Source: Allobosea sp. 47.2.35 (lineage in GTDB: Bacteria > Pseudomonadota > Alphaproteobacteria > Rhizobiales > Beijerinckiaceae). Taken from it: a DNA stretch of 64,000 nt. The position numbers and the translations under genes were made by a program. Below the pieces are notes generated by a model. It saw nothing but the letters and a program-made list of their open reading frames with translations. It searched no databases and was not told the DNA's origin. This document shows positions 1-8,627 of this stretch, piece by piece; position 1 is the first letter of the stretch, and each line of letters begins with the position of its first letter. Where the stretch lies: assembly GCF_024655635.1 (NCBI RefSeq), contig NZ_JANLGI010000003.1, positions 124,001 to 188,000 on the forward strand, given 5' to 3'.

Positions 1-428
1 ATACCTCGCTCGCCCATATGAACACGCTGCTGACGCGTGGCGAGGTCACCGCCGCACCATTTTACTCGACGCGTGTCTGGAGCCTGCGCCGCGACGGCCA
101 GAAGACCATCGAGCTGGCGATCCCCAAGGAGGGCGCGCTGATGCTGCCCTATGTCGTCGTGGTGCCGAAAGGCTCCGCCGAACGGGCGCAGACCATCACC
201 TATCTCAACGAACTCCTGGATGCCGCCGCGCAGACCCGGATCTCCGGCCAGAACGGCTCGATCCCGACCAATAACAAGGCCGTGCTGCCGCCCGAATATG
301 AGCAGGATCTCGGCATGACCCGCGAGGCGCTGATGAAGAAGATGTATATTCCCGATTGGAATGTCATCGTCAGCGACTACGAGGATCGGCTCAACCGGGT
401 CGAGCAGATCGCCGCCGGCAAGCGCTGA
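1..428 (+). CDS. Polyamine-type ABC transporter substrate-binding protein (C-terminal part)
   Basis: The reading frame is open from the left edge, so this is the last ~142 residues of a longer protein. The fragment contains a run ending in LPYVVVVPKGSAERA and the tail segment AVLPPEYEQDLGMTREAL, as in the C-terminal lobe of spermidine/putrescine-type periplasmic binding proteins (PotD/extracellular SBP family 1). It lies 69 bp upstream of a PotA-like ATPase and two permeases, so it is the solute receptor of that importer. The ligand cannot be read from the fragment; a polyamine or an opine-like amine is inferred from the family only. The N-terminus and signal peptide lie outside the window. 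Confidence 0.85.
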   Translation, partial: TSLAHMNTLLTRGEVTAAPFYSTRVWSLRRDGQKTIELAIPKEGALMLPYVVVVPKGSAERAQTITYLNELLDAAAQTRISGQNGSIPTNNKAVLPPEYEQDLGMTREALMKKMYIPDWNVIVSDYEDRLNRVEQIAAGKR

Positions 429-497
429 TCTCAGCGCCCAAGCCGCGATCCGCCGAACATTGTCTCACCCCACTCGCTTACCCGGCGGATTCGATCG

Positions 498-1676
498 ATG
501 TCCCCTGCCCAGCCTGAAGCCCTCGCGCAGGCCGCGCCCTCCCGTGCGGCCCGCGGTTCCATCGATGTCGCCGGCGTCGCCAAGGCCTATGGCGCGACGA
601 CGGTGCTCTCCGGCCTCGATCTCGCGGTCGAAGCCGGAACCTTCGTCACGCTGCTCGGCCCCTCCGGCTGCGGCAAGACCACCTTGCTGCGCCTGATCGC
701 CGGCTTCATCCAGCCCAGCGCCGGGTCAATCGCGATCGACGGACGCGACATGGCGGGCCTGCCGCCGCAGCGCCGGCCGATCGGGATGGTCTTCCAGAAC
801 CTCGCCCTGTTCCCGCATTTCTCGGTGGAGGAGAACGTCGCCTACGGCCTGCGCCTGCGCAACGTGCCGGAGGCGGATTTGCGCCGGAAGGTCGGCACCT
901 TCCTCGATCTCGTCGGGCTCGGCCATCTCGGCAGCCGCCGCATCTCGCAGCTCTCCGGCGGCCAGAAGCAGCGCGTCGCGCTGGCGCGTTCGCTGGTGCT
1001 CGAACCCTCGATCCTGCTGCTCGACGAGCCGCTCTCGGCGCTCGACCTGCAGCTCCGCAAGCAGTTGCAGGTCGCCCTCAAGGAAATCCAGCGCGAACTC
1101 GGCACCACCTTCGTCTTCGTCACCCACGACCAGGAAGAAGCGACCCTGATGTCGGATCGCATCGTGGTGATGAGCGCGGGTGCGATCCAGCAATACGACA
1201 CGCCGCCGGCAATCTATTCGCAGCCCGCCAATCTCTTCGTCGCCAAGTTCGTCGGCGAGCTCAACGAGATCACCGGCCGCGTAGCAGCGGTGACGACCGG
1301 CAGCGTTGAGATCGACGGCCCGGGCGGCCGCCATGGCCTGCCGGCGAGTGGCGCTCGTGGCTTCTCGCCTACCGCAGGCGCCAATTGCGTGATCGGCCTG
1401 CGCCCCGAACGCATCACGATCCTGCCGCCGGATGCCGATGCAAGCGGTCGCATCGCGCTGCCCGGAACCGTCGTCGAGCGCATCGCGCTCGGCCCGGTCC
1501 TGCGTTTCGTCCTGCGCTGCGGCGAGCAGCGCCTCGTCGCCGTGCGGCTCGCCAGCGACGGCGCCGCCCTGCCGGAGGCCGGCTCGCCCTGCCGCATCGC
1601 CTTCGATCCCGCCGACGCGCAGCTCTTCGAACCGCTCGCAGCGCCAGCCGCCGCGAGCTTCGGAGAGAAGCCATGA
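498..1676 (+). CDS. ABC transporter ATP-binding protein, PotA-like
   Basis: This is the 392-residue cytoplasmic ATPase of a polyamine-type importer. Walker A GPSGCGKTT is at residues 54-62, the Q-loop VFQNLALFP follows, then the signature LSGGQKQRVALARS, Walker B ILLLDEP and the switch histidine in VTHDQEEA. The C-terminal ~140 residues form a TOBE-type regulatory region, as in the PotA/CysA/MalK class. Its stop overlaps the next permease start by ATGA, giving translational coupling. The first ~20 residues are Ala/Pro-rich, so an internal start is possible. Family assignment is secure; the substrate is not. Confidence 0.93.
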   Translation: MSPAQPEALAQAAPSRAARGSIDVAGVAKAYGATTVLSGLDLAVEAGTFVTLLGPSGCGKTTLLRLIAGFIQPSAGSIAIDGRDMAGLPPQRRPIGMVFQNLALFPHFSVEENVAYGLRLRNVPEADLRRKVGTFLDLVGLGHLGSRRISQLSGGQKQRVALARSLVLEPSILLLDEPLSALDLQLRKQLQVALKEIQRELGTTFVFVTHDQEEATLMSDRIVVMSAGAIQQYDTPPAIYSQPANLFVAKFVGELNEITGRVAAVTTGSVEIDGPGGRHGLPASGARGFSPTAGANCVIGLRPERITILPPDADASGRIALPGTVVERIALGPVLRFVLRCGEQRLVAVRLASDGAALPEAGSPCRIAFDPADAQLFEPLAAPAAASFGEKP

Positions 1677-2509
1677 CGGAGACGCAAGCCTCCTCGCCGG
1701 CAAAGGCGCTGCTGCTCCTGCCGGTCCTCGTCCTGCTCGGCCTGTTCTTCGCCTCGGTCTTCCAGCTCTTCTCGAACGGCTTCGCCGATGCCGATGGCTG
1801 GTCGCTGCGCTATTTCCGCCAGATCCTCAACCGCAGCGATTATCAGGTGATCTTCGCGCGGACGATCCTGTCATCGCTGACGGTGGCCCTCCTCTCGGTA
1901 GCCCTGTCCTACCCGATCGCGCTGCTGCTCTGGCGGCTCGAACGCTGGCGCAACACGCTCTTGATCGTGGTTCTCGTGCCCTGGCTCGTCAGCCTCGTCG
2001 TGCGCACCTATGGCTGGCTCGTGCTGCTCGGCCCCAAGGGCGTCATCAACGGCATGCTGGCCTGGACCGGCATCATCGAGCAGCCCTTGGCGCTGATGTT
2101 CAACGATCTCGGCATCGTCATCGGCCTGACCCACGTTCTGATCCCCTTCGCGGTGATCTCGATCCTGTCTTCGCTGCTGGCGATCGAGAGCAATCTGGAG
2201 GAGGCTTCCGGCGTGCTGGGCGCGAGCCGCTTCCAGACCTTCCGGCGCATCGTGCTGCCGCTGTCGCTGCCCGGCGCCTTCACCGCGCTGATCGTGATCT
2301 TCCTGGCGAGCATCGGCGCGATCGTCACGCCGATCGTGCTCGGCGGCATGTCGCATCAGTTCGTGGGGTCGCAGATTTACCAGGAAGTCATGTACACCTT
2401 CAATCTGAACAAGGCCGCCGCCTGGTCGATCTGCCTGCTCGCCATCAGCTTCCTGTCGCTGCTCCTGCTGAAAGCCATCGAACGCCGGCTGATCGTGACC
2501 ATGGAGTGA
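1673..2509 (+). CDS. ABC transporter permease, PotB-like
   Basis: A 278-residue inner-membrane permease with about six hydrophobic segments. The cytoplasmic EAA loop that docks on the ATPase is visible as EASGVLGASRFQTFRRIVLP. The ATG at 1673 is chosen because it overlaps the stop of the upstream ATPase gene (ATGA), as is usual in this operon type; a longer open frame exists upstream only because the region is GC-rich. It should pair with the following PotC-like permease to form the channel. Confidence in the family is high; the substrate is unknown. Confidence 0.92.
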   Translation: MTETQASSPAKALLLLPVLVLLGLFFASVFQLFSNGFADADGWSLRYFRQILNRSDYQVIFARTILSSLTVALLSVALSYPIALLLWRLERWRNTLLIVVLVPWLVSLVVRTYGWLVLLGPKGVINGMLAWTGIIEQPLALMFNDLGIVIGLTHVLIPFAVISILSSLLAIESNLEEASGVLGASRFQTFRRIVLPLSLPGAFTALIVIFLASIGAIVTPIVLGGMSHQFVGSQIYQEVMYTFNLNKAAAWSICLLAISFLSLLLLKAIERRLIVTME

Positions 2510-3312
2510 TGATGATGTCGGCAAATCCCAAACTCTCGACCTGGGCCGGCATCCTGCTGCTGATCTCGCTGCCGGCGCCGATCCTGATCATCATCGGCGC
2601 CTCCTTCAGCGACACCAGCTATATCCAGTTCCCGCCGGAGGGCCTGAGCCTGCGCTGGTATCGCGATGCGCTGTTCGATCCGCGCTGGCCGCGCGCCTTC
2701 GCGATCAGCGTCGGCATCGCGGCGGTGACGGCGGTGATCGTCACCATCGTCAACTTCATGGCCGCATATTACACGCAGCGCCACGCACCGAAGCTCGCGA
2801 CCTGGCTGGAGCTGGCGATCTTCTCGCCATTGTTCTTCCCGCATGCCGCGATGGGCGTCGCCATGGTCGCGCTCGTCGCCCAGTTCGGCTTGATCGGCAC
2901 GGCGCCGGGCATCGTGCTCGCCCATCTCATCGTGACGCTGCCCTTCTCCTACCGGCCGATCCATATCGCTTTGCGCAGCCTCGACCCCGATCTGGTGCGC
3001 GCCGCCAATGTGATGGGCGCGAGCGAATGGCGCGCGCTCAAGGACATCGTCATCCCGATGTGCCGTTCCGGCATCCTGACCTCGCTGCTCTTCGCCGGGA
3101 TCATCTCCTTCGACGAGGTCACGGTGACGATGTTCCTGATCGGGCCGAACATCTCGACCTTGCCGGTCCAGATATTCTCCTTCGTCCAGGATTCGGCGAC
3201 GCCGGTGCTGGCGGCGATCTCAACGATCAGCGTGCTGATCACCTTCCTCGCGGTCATCATCCTCGATCGCGTCGCCGGTCTCACCTTCTTCGTCCGTCAC
3301 GACGGCGCCTGA
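2509..3312 (+). CDS. ABC transporter permease, PotC-like
   Basis: This is the second transmembrane subunit (about 267 residues, six predicted membrane spans) of the polyamine-type importer. The EAA-loop segment RAANVMGASEWRALKDIVIP is clear. Three ATG codons stand in tandem at 2509, 2512 and 2515; the first overlaps the upstream stop. Its last ~90 bp are overlapped on the opposite strand by the LysR gene, so the two transcription units converge and collide here. The gene closes the transporter operon. Confidence 0.92.
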   Translation: MMMSANPKLSTWAGILLLISLPAPILIIIGASFSDTSYIQFPPEGLSLRWYRDALFDPRWPRAFAISVGIAAVTAVIVTIVNFMAAYYTQRHAPKLATWLELAIFSPLFFPHAAMGVAMVALVAQFGLIGTAPGIVLAHLIVTLPFSYRPIHIALRSLDPDLVRAANVMGASEWRALKDIVIPMCRSGILTSLLFAGIISFDEVTVTMFLIGPNISTLPVQIFSFVQDSATPVLAAISTISVLITFLAVIILDRVAGLTFFVRHDGA

Positions 3313-4272
3313 ACCCGCGCCGTCGCGCGTGCGCCGCTGCGGCAGGCGCACGGTCAGGCTCTCAGTGGCGCGCGGATCGTCGCCATTGGCGAGCGCGGCG
3401 ATCCGCCCTCGAAGCTCGGCGAGGAACGCCTTGGTCAGGGGCGAGACCGGCCGGTTGCGCGAGACGATGGCGTTGAAGGTGAAGGCGATGGTCGGCTCGA
3501 ACCGGCGCGCCACCAGATCGGGCCAGAAACCCTGATGCACGGTCATCGGCTCGACGATGGCGATGCCGAAGCCGCGCGAGACGAGTGCGTTCGCCTCGAC
3601 CGAGGAGAACACCTCCGCCCGCATCTTCCGTGAGATGCGCTGCTGCTCGAACACGGCATCGGTCAGGTGCCGCATCCGGCTGTTGCGGGTGAAGGAGATG
3701 AACTCTGCGCCCTCCAAATCGCGCGGCACGATCACGTCGCGCGCTGCCAGCGGATGGTCCCGCCGCATCACGCAGACCGCATCGGCATGGAAGAGCGGTT
3801 CGGTCAGCAGGTCCGGGTGGTGGAAATGGCTGACCGAGAAGCCGATATCGACATTCTGCCCGAGCACGTCGCTGCCGACGACGCTGGAGACGTCGAGCGT
3901 CACCGAGATCGCCGGATTGGCCTCGGCAAAGGCAACGAGCGCATCCGCAACCAGCGTATGGCCGATCGAGGCCGCCGAGACGATCCTGAGCTCGCCTGAA
4001 CGCAGGTCGCGCAGATCCCTGGCGAAGCGCTCGACATCGCTCAGCGAGGCGAAGAGCCGGCGCACCTCCTTGTAGAGCAGTTGCGCCTGATGCGTCGGGA
4101 TCAGGCGCTTGCGCTTGCGCTCGAACAGGGTGAGCGCGAGGTCGATTTCGAGCCCCGCCAGGATCTTGCTCATCGCCGGCTGCGACAACCGCATCCGCTC
4201 GGCCGCGGCCGTGACGCTGCCGGTCTCCATGAACTGGATATAGGCCTCGAGCTGTCGATGAGTGATCCGCAT
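3220..4272 (-). CDS. LysR-family transcriptional regulator
   Basis: This is a 350-residue LTTR. The N-terminal winged helix is evident: HRQLEAYIQFMETGSVTAAAERMRLSQPAMSKILAGLE, residues ~5-42. The effector-binding fold follows (GELRIVSAASIGHTL; NVDIGFSVSHFHHPDL). The family usually ends near residue 300. The last ~50 residues, acidic and Arg-rich, are read antisense to the 3' end of the permease gene and may be a non-conserved extension. It is divergent from the acyl-CoA ligase operon at 4497, across a 224-bp gap that probably carries its operator. It may therefore control that operon, the transporter operon, or both (inference). Confidence 0.9.
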   Translation of the reverse strand: MRITHRQLEAYIQFMETGSVTAAAERMRLSQPAMSKILAGLEIDLALTLFERKRKRLIPTHQAQLLYKEVRRLFASLSDVERFARDLRDLRSGELRIVSAASIGHTLVADALVAFAEANPAISVTLDVSSVVGSDVLGQNVDIGFSVSHFHHPDLLTEPLFHADAVCVMRRDHPLAARDVIVPRDLEGAEFISFTRNSRMRHLTDAVFEQQRISRKMRAEVFSSVEANALVSRGFGIAIVEPMTVHQGFWPDLVARRFEPTIAFTFNAIVSRNRPVSPLTKAFLAELRGRIAALANGDDPRATESLTVRLPQRRTRDGAGSGAVVTDEEGETGDAIEDDDREEGDQHADR

Positions 4273-4496
4273 GCAGGGCTCCGCCGCTGGCTTCGAATCG
4301 AATATAACCAGCAGGCATGTTTTCTAGTCAAAAAGAAATTTGCGGCGCCCTGCCGGCAGCGGAATAGTGCGAGCCGGGCCAGACGGAAAACTGGAAAACA
4401 CGCCAGATACCGGAAATGCCTCGCGATCCCGCCACGCTCTCAATCGCAATCGACCACCGACGGAAAACATAACTTCCAGACCTGTTCGACGCGAAC

Positions 4497-6221
4497 ATGC
4501 CTTTCGAGATGCCAATGCCGCCCCTGCCCGCCGAGACCGAAACGCCCGTCTGGGCCGATGCCTATGTGGCGCGCCTGGCCGCGCTCGATGTCGAGGCGCG
4601 GCATCGCGAGATGGAGCGCTTCAGCTTCCCCCGCAATATCGGCACCTTGCTGCGCGAGGCGGCCACCGAGACGCCGGAGGCGCTCGCCTGGAATTTCTTC
4701 GAAACCGGCGAGACGATCACCTATGCCGCGCTCGACAGGGCTGTCGACCGGATGGCGGTGGCGCTCGCCTCCTTCGGCGTGACGCGCGGCATGAAGGTCG
4801 GCGTCATGCTGCCGAACTGCCCGCAGATGCCGATCGTCTGGCTTGGGCTGGCAAGGATCGGCGCGGTGATGGTGCCGGTCAACCTGCGCTATACCGGCCG
4901 CGAGCTCGCCTATGTGCTCGGCGATGCCGGCGCCGAAGCGTTGGTCATCCATGACGAATGCGGCCCGCAATATCGCGAGGCGGTGGAGGTGGCCGAGGCC
5001 GGAAAGTTCCCGCGTCCCGATTACATCCTGCGCATGGCCGCCGAGGAGACGCAGGAGAGCCTGCTGCCACCGGGCGCCATGACGCTTGATGCCCTCGTCG
5101 CCTCGGCTCCCGAAGGCGCACGGCATGACGGGCCGGAGCCCGCTCATGACGACCTCATGAACATCCAGTACACCTCGGGCACGACCGGCTTCCCCAAGGG
5201 CTGCATGCTGACGCACCGTTATTGGCTCGGCGCCGGCTTCGTGAACGGCTTCCGCGATGCCCGCCGCTTCCGCCGCGTGCTCGCCTCGACGCCGTTCTTC
5301 TACATGGACCCGCAATGGCTGCTGCTGCTGTGCTTCTACCAGCGCGGCACGCTCTTCGTCGCGAAGCGCCAGAGCGCCAGCCGCTTCGCCGCATGGCTGC
5401 GCGAGCACCGCATCCATTTCTGCCTGTTCCCGGAAATCGTCTTCAAGCAGCCGGAGACGCCCGAAGACGGCAAGACCGAACTGATGCGCGCCAACATCTA
5501 TGGCCACCGCAAGGAGATCAACGCGGCCCTGCGTAAGCGCTTCAACGCTCCGGCGATGGAGGCCTTCGGCATGACCGAGGTCGGCCCCGGCCTCTATATG
5601 CCGCTCGATGCGTTCCACATGGTCGGCTCCGGCTCCTGCGGAATCCCCGCCCCGTTCCGGCAGGCGCGCGTCGTTGACGAAGAAGGTAAGGACGTCCCGC
5701 GCGGCGAGATCGGCGAGCTGGTGCTCAAGGGCACCGGCCTGATGCTCGGCTATTACAACCGCCCCGAGGCCAATTGCGACAGCTTCTTCGGCGAATGGTT
5801 CCGCACCGGCGATGTCTTCCGCCAGGATGCGGAGGGCTATTTCTACATCGTCGGCCGGCTCAAGGACATGGTGCGGCGCGCCGGCGAGAACATCGCGGCC
5901 CGCGAGGTCGAGACCGTCCTGCGCAACATGGACGAGATCGAGGAGGTCGCGGTCGTTCCCGTACCGGACGATCTGCGCGGTGAGGAGGTCAAGGCCTATG
6001 TCCTGCCCGCCGCCGGCATCAATGGCAGCGACGAATTGATCGGCCGGATCGCCAGGCATTGCGAGGCCAATCTCGCCGCCTTCAAGATCCCCCGCTACAT
6101 CGCCTTCGTCGACGACATCCCGCGCACCGCCTCGCAGAAAGTCGCGAAGACGGCCTTGACGGCCGGCGTCGCCGACCTGCGTCTCGGCGCCTTCGACAGG
6201 GTGGAAGGAATCTGGCGATGA
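4497..6221 (+). CDS. AMP-dependent acyl-CoA synthetase/ligase
   Basis: A 574-residue ANL-superfamily enzyme that activates a carboxylic acid to acyl-AMP and then acyl-CoA. The P-loop-like YTSGTTGFPKGCMLTH (~residues 222-237), AFGMTEVGPG, the adenylate-binding FRTGDVFRQDAEGYFYIVGRLKD and the C-terminal catalytic-lysine region ASQKVAKTAL are all present. Similarity is closest to crotonobetaine/carnitine-CoA-ligase-like enzymes, but the substrate cannot be read. It overlaps the downstream amidase by ATGA. The pair suggests activation of an acid released from, or needed for, an amide catabolite (inference). Confidence 0.92.
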   Translation: MPFEMPMPPLPAETETPVWADAYVARLAALDVEARHREMERFSFPRNIGTLLREAATETPEALAWNFFETGETITYAALDRAVDRMAVALASFGVTRGMKVGVMLPNCPQMPIVWLGLARIGAVMVPVNLRYTGRELAYVLGDAGAEALVIHDECGPQYREAVEVAEAGKFPRPDYILRMAAEETQESLLPPGAMTLDALVASAPEGARHDGPEPAHDDLMNIQYTSGTTGFPKGCMLTHRYWLGAGFVNGFRDARRFRRVLASTPFFYMDPQWLLLLCFYQRGTLFVAKRQSASRFAAWLREHRIHFCLFPEIVFKQPETPEDGKTELMRANIYGHRKEINAALRKRFNAPAMEAFGMTEVGPGLYMPLDAFHMVGSGSCGIPAPFRQARVVDEEGKDVPRGEIGELVLKGTGLMLGYYNRPEANCDSFFGEWFRTGDVFRQDAEGYFYIVGRLKDMVRRAGENIAAREVETVLRNMDEIEEVAVVPVPDDLRGEEVKAYVLPAAGINGSDELIGRIARHCEANLAAFKIPRYIAFVDDIPRTASQKVAKTALTAGVADLRLGAFDRVEGIWR

Positions 6222-7666
6222 GCATGCCCCTCTGGAGCCGCAGCGCGGCTGAGCTCCTGCCCGAGCTGCGCTCCGGCGCGCTCAAGGCCGAGACGCTGAT
6301 GCAGTCCGTGCTCGGCCAGATCGAGGCCCGCAACGGGCCGGTCAACGCCTTCTCCCATGTCGCGACCGAAAGCGCGCTCGCCGACGCTCGCGAGGCCGAC
6401 CGCAAGCTCGCTGAAGGCGCCGCGCCCGGCCCGCTCCACGGCCTGCCCTTCAGCGTCAAGGACCTCGTCGCCGTCGCCGGCATGCCGCTCGAATACGCCT
6501 CGCATGCCTTCGCCGGACAGGTCGCCGATACGGATGCCGAGGCCGTCGCCCGCCTGCGCCGGGCCGGCGCGATCCCCTTCGCGAAATCGACCACCCCGGA
6601 ATTCGGCCACAAGGTGCTGACCGATTCCCCGCGCCAAGGCATCAGCCGCAATCCCTGGAACACCGATTATAGCTGCGGCGGCTCCAGCGGCGGCGCGGCG
6701 ATCGCGGCGGCGATGGGCTTCGGCCCGCTGCATCTGACCTCGGACGGCGCCGGTTCCGGCCGCATCCCGGCCTCCTGCTGCGGCATCGTCGGCCTGAAGC
6801 CGAGCTGGGGCGCCGTACCCCACGAGACCACGACGGACCTGTTCGGCTCGCTGACCTGCCTCGGCCAGATGGGCCGCACGGTCGCGGATGTCGCGCTGAT
6901 GTTCAACGCGATGAAGGGCCCCGACCGGCGCGACCCGCTCTCCTTCGGCGGTTCGGCCGAGCCCGCCCGGCTCCCTGATGATCCCGTCGCGACCCTCAAG
7001 GGCCTGCGCTTCCGCTATGCGCCGCGGACGCTCAATCGCTGGGTCGCCCCGGCGGTGGAGGCAGCCGTCGGCGAGACGGTCGAGCGCCTGCTGGTGGCCG
7101 GCGCCGAGCAAGTAGCGATGCTGGACGATATCGTCTTCGACACGCCCTCAGCCCTCGTGCTGATGCGCGCCTACCAGCATGCCCGCTTCGCTTCACTGCT
7201 GGAGGAGCACGGTGAGCGCATGGACCGTACCGCCCGCCTTGGTCTCACCATGCAACCGGACGCGCAGACCTACACGCGCCTCGCCCATGCCCAACGCGCC
7301 CGTTCCGATATCTACCGGCAGGTGGAACGTCTCTTCGACGGCGCGGACGTGTTCATCACGCCGACCGTCGCGACGCCGGCCCTGCCAATCGGCCAGCAAT
7401 CGGACGGCCCGCTGGTCGTCGACGGCGTCGATCACGGCCCGCTGCGCGATGCCTGGTATCCCTACACCATCCCCTACAATGCCAGCGGACACCCCGCCCT
7501 CTCCGTGCCCTGCGGCATAAGCCCCGATGGGTTGCCGATCGGCCTCCAGATCGTCGGCCGCTGGCATTCGGAAGCCCAGCTTCTCGCGGTCGCGGCTGCG
7601 ATCGAAGCCCTGAAACCATGGGCTGCGGCCTGGCCCGCCCTCTCCGGCAAGGAGCAGCATTCGTGA
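6218..7666 (+). CDS. Amidase-signature family hydrolase
   Basis: A 482-residue amidase (GatA/AS family) using a Ser-cisSer-Lys triad. The lysine lies in LPFSVKDLVAVAG, and the glycine/serine-rich signature is CGGSSGGAAIAAAMGFGP followed by SDGAGSGRIPASCCGIVGLKP. It hydrolyses an amide to acid plus ammonia or amine in the cytoplasm. It starts inside the stop of the acyl-CoA ligase (ATGA) and ends inside the GTG start of the next gene, so all three form one coupled operon. It is not GatA: no gatB or gatC is nearby. The substrate is unknown. Confidence 0.92.
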   Translation: MSMPLWSRSAAELLPELRSGALKAETLMQSVLGQIEARNGPVNAFSHVATESALADAREADRKLAEGAAPGPLHGLPFSVKDLVAVAGMPLEYASHAFAGQVADTDAEAVARLRRAGAIPFAKSTTPEFGHKVLTDSPRQGISRNPWNTDYSCGGSSGGAAIAAAMGFGPLHLTSDGAGSGRIPASCCGIVGLKPSWGAVPHETTTDLFGSLTCLGQMGRTVADVALMFNAMKGPDRRDPLSFGGSAEPARLPDDPVATLKGLRFRYAPRTLNRWVAPAVEAAVGETVERLLVAGAEQVAMLDDIVFDTPSALVLMRAYQHARFASLLEEHGERMDRTARLGLTMQPDAQTYTRLAHAQRARSDIYRQVERLFDGADVFITPTVATPALPIGQQSDGPLVVDGVDHGPLRDAWYPYTIPYNASGHPALSVPCGISPDGLPIGLQIVGRWHSEAQLLAVAAAIEALKPWAAAWPALSGKEQHS

Positions 7667-8508
7667 TCATCGACTATGGCAGCCGCCCGCCGCTCCCCGC
7701 CTTCGGCCCGAAGGGCGCCGAGCATCTCAAGCGCTACCGGCAGGTCTATGCCGCCAGCGAAACCGCGGCCGAGCCGCAGCAGGACCTCGCCGGCTATCTC
7801 GCCGAATACGACAAGGCCGGCGTCAGCCATGTCTGCGTCAAGGCGCGCGACCTTGAGACAACCTATGGCTGGCGCATCAGCAACGAGGACGTCGCCGATT
7901 TCTGCCGCGAGCAGGGGCCGCGCTTCATCGGCTTTGCCGGCGTGGATCCCAACAAGGGCATGATCGCCGTGCGCGAGCTCGACCATGCCGTGCGGGTGCT
8001 CGGCCTGCGCGGACTCAACCTGCAATGCTTCGAGCATCATCTGGGGATCAACGACCGGCGGATGTACCCACTCTATGCCAAATGCATCGAGCTCGACATT
8101 CCCGTGAACATCCATTGCTCGATCAATTTCGCGACTTCGACCCTGATGCGCTACGGCCACCCGTCCCTGCTCGACGAGGTGATGGTCGATTTCCCGGAAC
8201 TGCGGGTCTGCGCCTCGCCGCCGGGCTTCCCCTGGGTGCATGAACTGATCGGCGTCGCCTGGCGCCACCCGAATGTCAGCATCGGCCTCGTCGCCGTCCG
8301 GCCGAAATACCTGCAGGTCGCGGGCTCCGGCTACGAGCCGCTGCTGCAATATGGCCGCACCGTCCTGAAGGACCGCATCATCTTCGGCAGCGCCTATCCG
8401 CTTGGCCCGATCGCGCGCACCATCGCAGAGATCAGGGCGCTTCCGATCGGCGAGGAGGTGGAGAAGCTCTGGCTCCACGACAACGCCAAGCGCTTCCTGC
8501 GACTTTGA
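7663..8508 (+). CDS. Amidohydrolase-2 family protein, apparently lacking most metal ligands
   Basis: A 281-residue TIM-barrel protein of the PF04909 type. Landmarks are VDPNKGMIAVREL, LRGLNLQCFEHH, MYPLYAKCIELDIPVNIHC and the C-terminal DNAKRFLRL. The GTG start overlaps the amidase stop. The metal-site motifs are altered. The N-terminal DxHxH position reads IIDYGSRPP. The usual H-G-G/L-G-P-W reads CASPPGFPW. The usual G-S-D-[FY]-P reads GSAYP, with Ala at residue 244. Only the His of the PVxxH motif is kept. Metal-dependent hydrolysis is therefore doubtful; it may be a binding or regulatory paralogue of an enzyme in the same pathway. Confidence 0.85.
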   Translation: MIIDYGSRPPLPAFGPKGAEHLKRYRQVYAASETAAEPQQDLAGYLAEYDKAGVSHVCVKARDLETTYGWRISNEDVADFCREQGPRFIGFAGVDPNKGMIAVRELDHAVRVLGLRGLNLQCFEHHLGINDRRMYPLYAKCIELDIPVNIHCSINFATSTLMRYGHPSLLDEVMVDFPELRVCASPPGFPWVHELIGVAWRHPNVSIGLVAVRPKYLQVAGSGYEPLLQYGRTVLKDRIIFGSAYPLGPIARTIAEIRALPIGEEVEKLWLHDNAKRFLRL

Positions 8509-8627
8509 GGATCGGTGCCGTCCTGCAGCCGAATCCTGCACTCGGGATGCGCTGAGCTTCGCCTTGGAAACTATTGGCTCACGCCGGACACTGCACGCCA
8601 GGCTATCGACTTGCGTGAGGAGCCGTC

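Noticed and set aside
4440-6059. A 539-codon antisense frame opposite the acyl-CoA ligase
   Set aside because: The plus-strand frame contains every ANL motif; the antisense product is compositionally non-protein-like.
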